Origin: CAZIOH01 sp964540815
GTDB taxonomy: Bacteria > Myxococcota_A > Polyangia > Fen-1088
Length of the DNA: 6,259 nt
Assembly: GCA_964540815.1 (NCBI GenBank)
Contig: CAZIOH010000174.1
Span: 1-6,259, forward strand
Direction of reading: 5' to 3'
Below are positions 5,947-6,259 of the stretch, in pieces. The position numbers and the translations under genes were made by a program. Position 1 is the first letter of the stretch, and each line of letters begins with the position of its first letter. The notes beneath the pieces were generated by a model. That model was not told where the DNA came from, searched no databases, and saw only the letters and a list, made by a program, of their open reading frames with translations.

Positions 5947-6259
5947 ATGGACGAAGACCTGATTGCCATGATCCTGGGCGGCGGGCGGGGCACTCGGCTC
6001 TTCCCGCTCACGTTCAAGCGGTCAAAGCCCGCGGTGCCGATCGCCGGGAAGTACCGGCTGATCGACATCCCCATCTCGAACTGCATCAACTCGAACATCC
6101 GCCGCATGTTCGTGCTGACCCAGTTCAACTCCGAGAGCCTCAACCAGCACATCAGCCGCACCTACAAGTTCGACATCTTCTCGGACTCGTTCGTCTCGAT
6201 CCTGGCCGCCGAGCAGACCGAGGAGGGCGACAAGTGGTTCCAGGGCACGGCCGACGCCG
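5947..6259 (+). CDS. glgC: Glucose-1-phosphate adenylyltransferase (ADP-glucose pyrophosphorylase), N-terminal part cut by the right edge
   Basis: GlgC makes ADP-glucose from glucose 1-phosphate and ATP, the committed and usually allosterically controlled step of bacterial glycogen synthesis. The visible 104 residues cover the start of the nucleotidyltransferase domain. They include MILGGGRGTRLFPLT (the GGGxGxRL nucleotide-binding loop, about residues 8-22), then SKPAVPIAGKYRLIDIPISN (26-45), NCINSNIRRMFVLTQFNS (45-62) and KWFQGTADA at the edge. FPLT, VPIAGKYRLIDIP and FVLTQFNS resemble cyanobacterial and plant forms more than the enterobacterial one. That is a judgement by eye and may bear on its effector specificity. 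The remaining ~300 residues, including the C-terminal beta-helix, are out of view. The ATG at 5947 is preceded by a G-run (5938-5942) that is at best a poor ribosome binding site. It follows fba by 52 nt. Confidence 0.95.
   Translation, partial: MDEDLIAMILGGGRGTRLFPLTFKRSKPAVPIAGKYRLIDIPISNCINSNIRRMFVLTQFNSESLNQHISRTYKFDIFSDSFVSILAAEQTEEGDKWFQGTADA

Overview
The window is GC-rich, densely coding bacterial DNA. It reads as chromosomal housekeeping sequence, probably from a Myxococcota-like (former Deltaproteobacteria) organism. That placement is an inference from three things: strong G/C preference at third codon positions, a membrane-anchored SurA/PpiD-type protein with a Gly-rich stretch and an Ala/Gly/Pro-rich linker, and a small Pro-rich membrane protein without a recognisable family. 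No rRNA or other marker fixes the taxon. I see no mobile element, CRISPR array, tRNA or rRNA.

Layout from left to right. (1) Positions 1-511, minus strand: the first 170 codons of mreB, the actin-like cell-shape protein, running off the left edge. (2) 512-867: a divergent intergenic region with candidate promoters for mreB and for the rightward genes. (3) 868-2679, plus strand: a PpiD/SurA-like periplasmic folding factor anchored by one N-terminal membrane helix. (4) 2718-3395: a four-helix membrane protein of unknown function. (5) 3392-4555: an RlmM-type 23S rRNA 2'-O-ribose methyltransferase that appears to start at a CTG overlapping the stop codon of the previous gene. (6) 4556-4802: an intergenic region with a hexanucleotide repeat inside a possible terminator hairpin, then the promoter region of the next gene. 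(7) 4803-5894: a complete class II fructose-bisphosphate aldolase. (8) 5947 to the right edge: the first 104 codons of glgC, ADP-glucose pyrophosphorylase.

The genes fall into three transcription groups. mreB reads left, probably with further cell-shape genes beyond the edge. ppiD-like, the membrane protein and rlmM are tightly spaced (38-nt gap, then 4-nt overlap) and look like one operon for envelope protein folding and ribosome maturation. fba and glgC each have a TAGACT box upstream and link glycolysis/gluconeogenesis to glycogen synthesis.

I found no convincing new multi-gene system. The points worth a second look are modest: the probable CTG start of rlmM, loss of the first parvulin catalytic His in the PpiD-like protein, a nearly leaderless arrangement at glgC, a dyad and a flanking 12-bp direct repeat at the fba promoter, a 10-bp direct repeat in the ppiD leader, an mreB leader without a Shine-Dalgarno sequence, and several short in-frame or intergenic tandem repeats.
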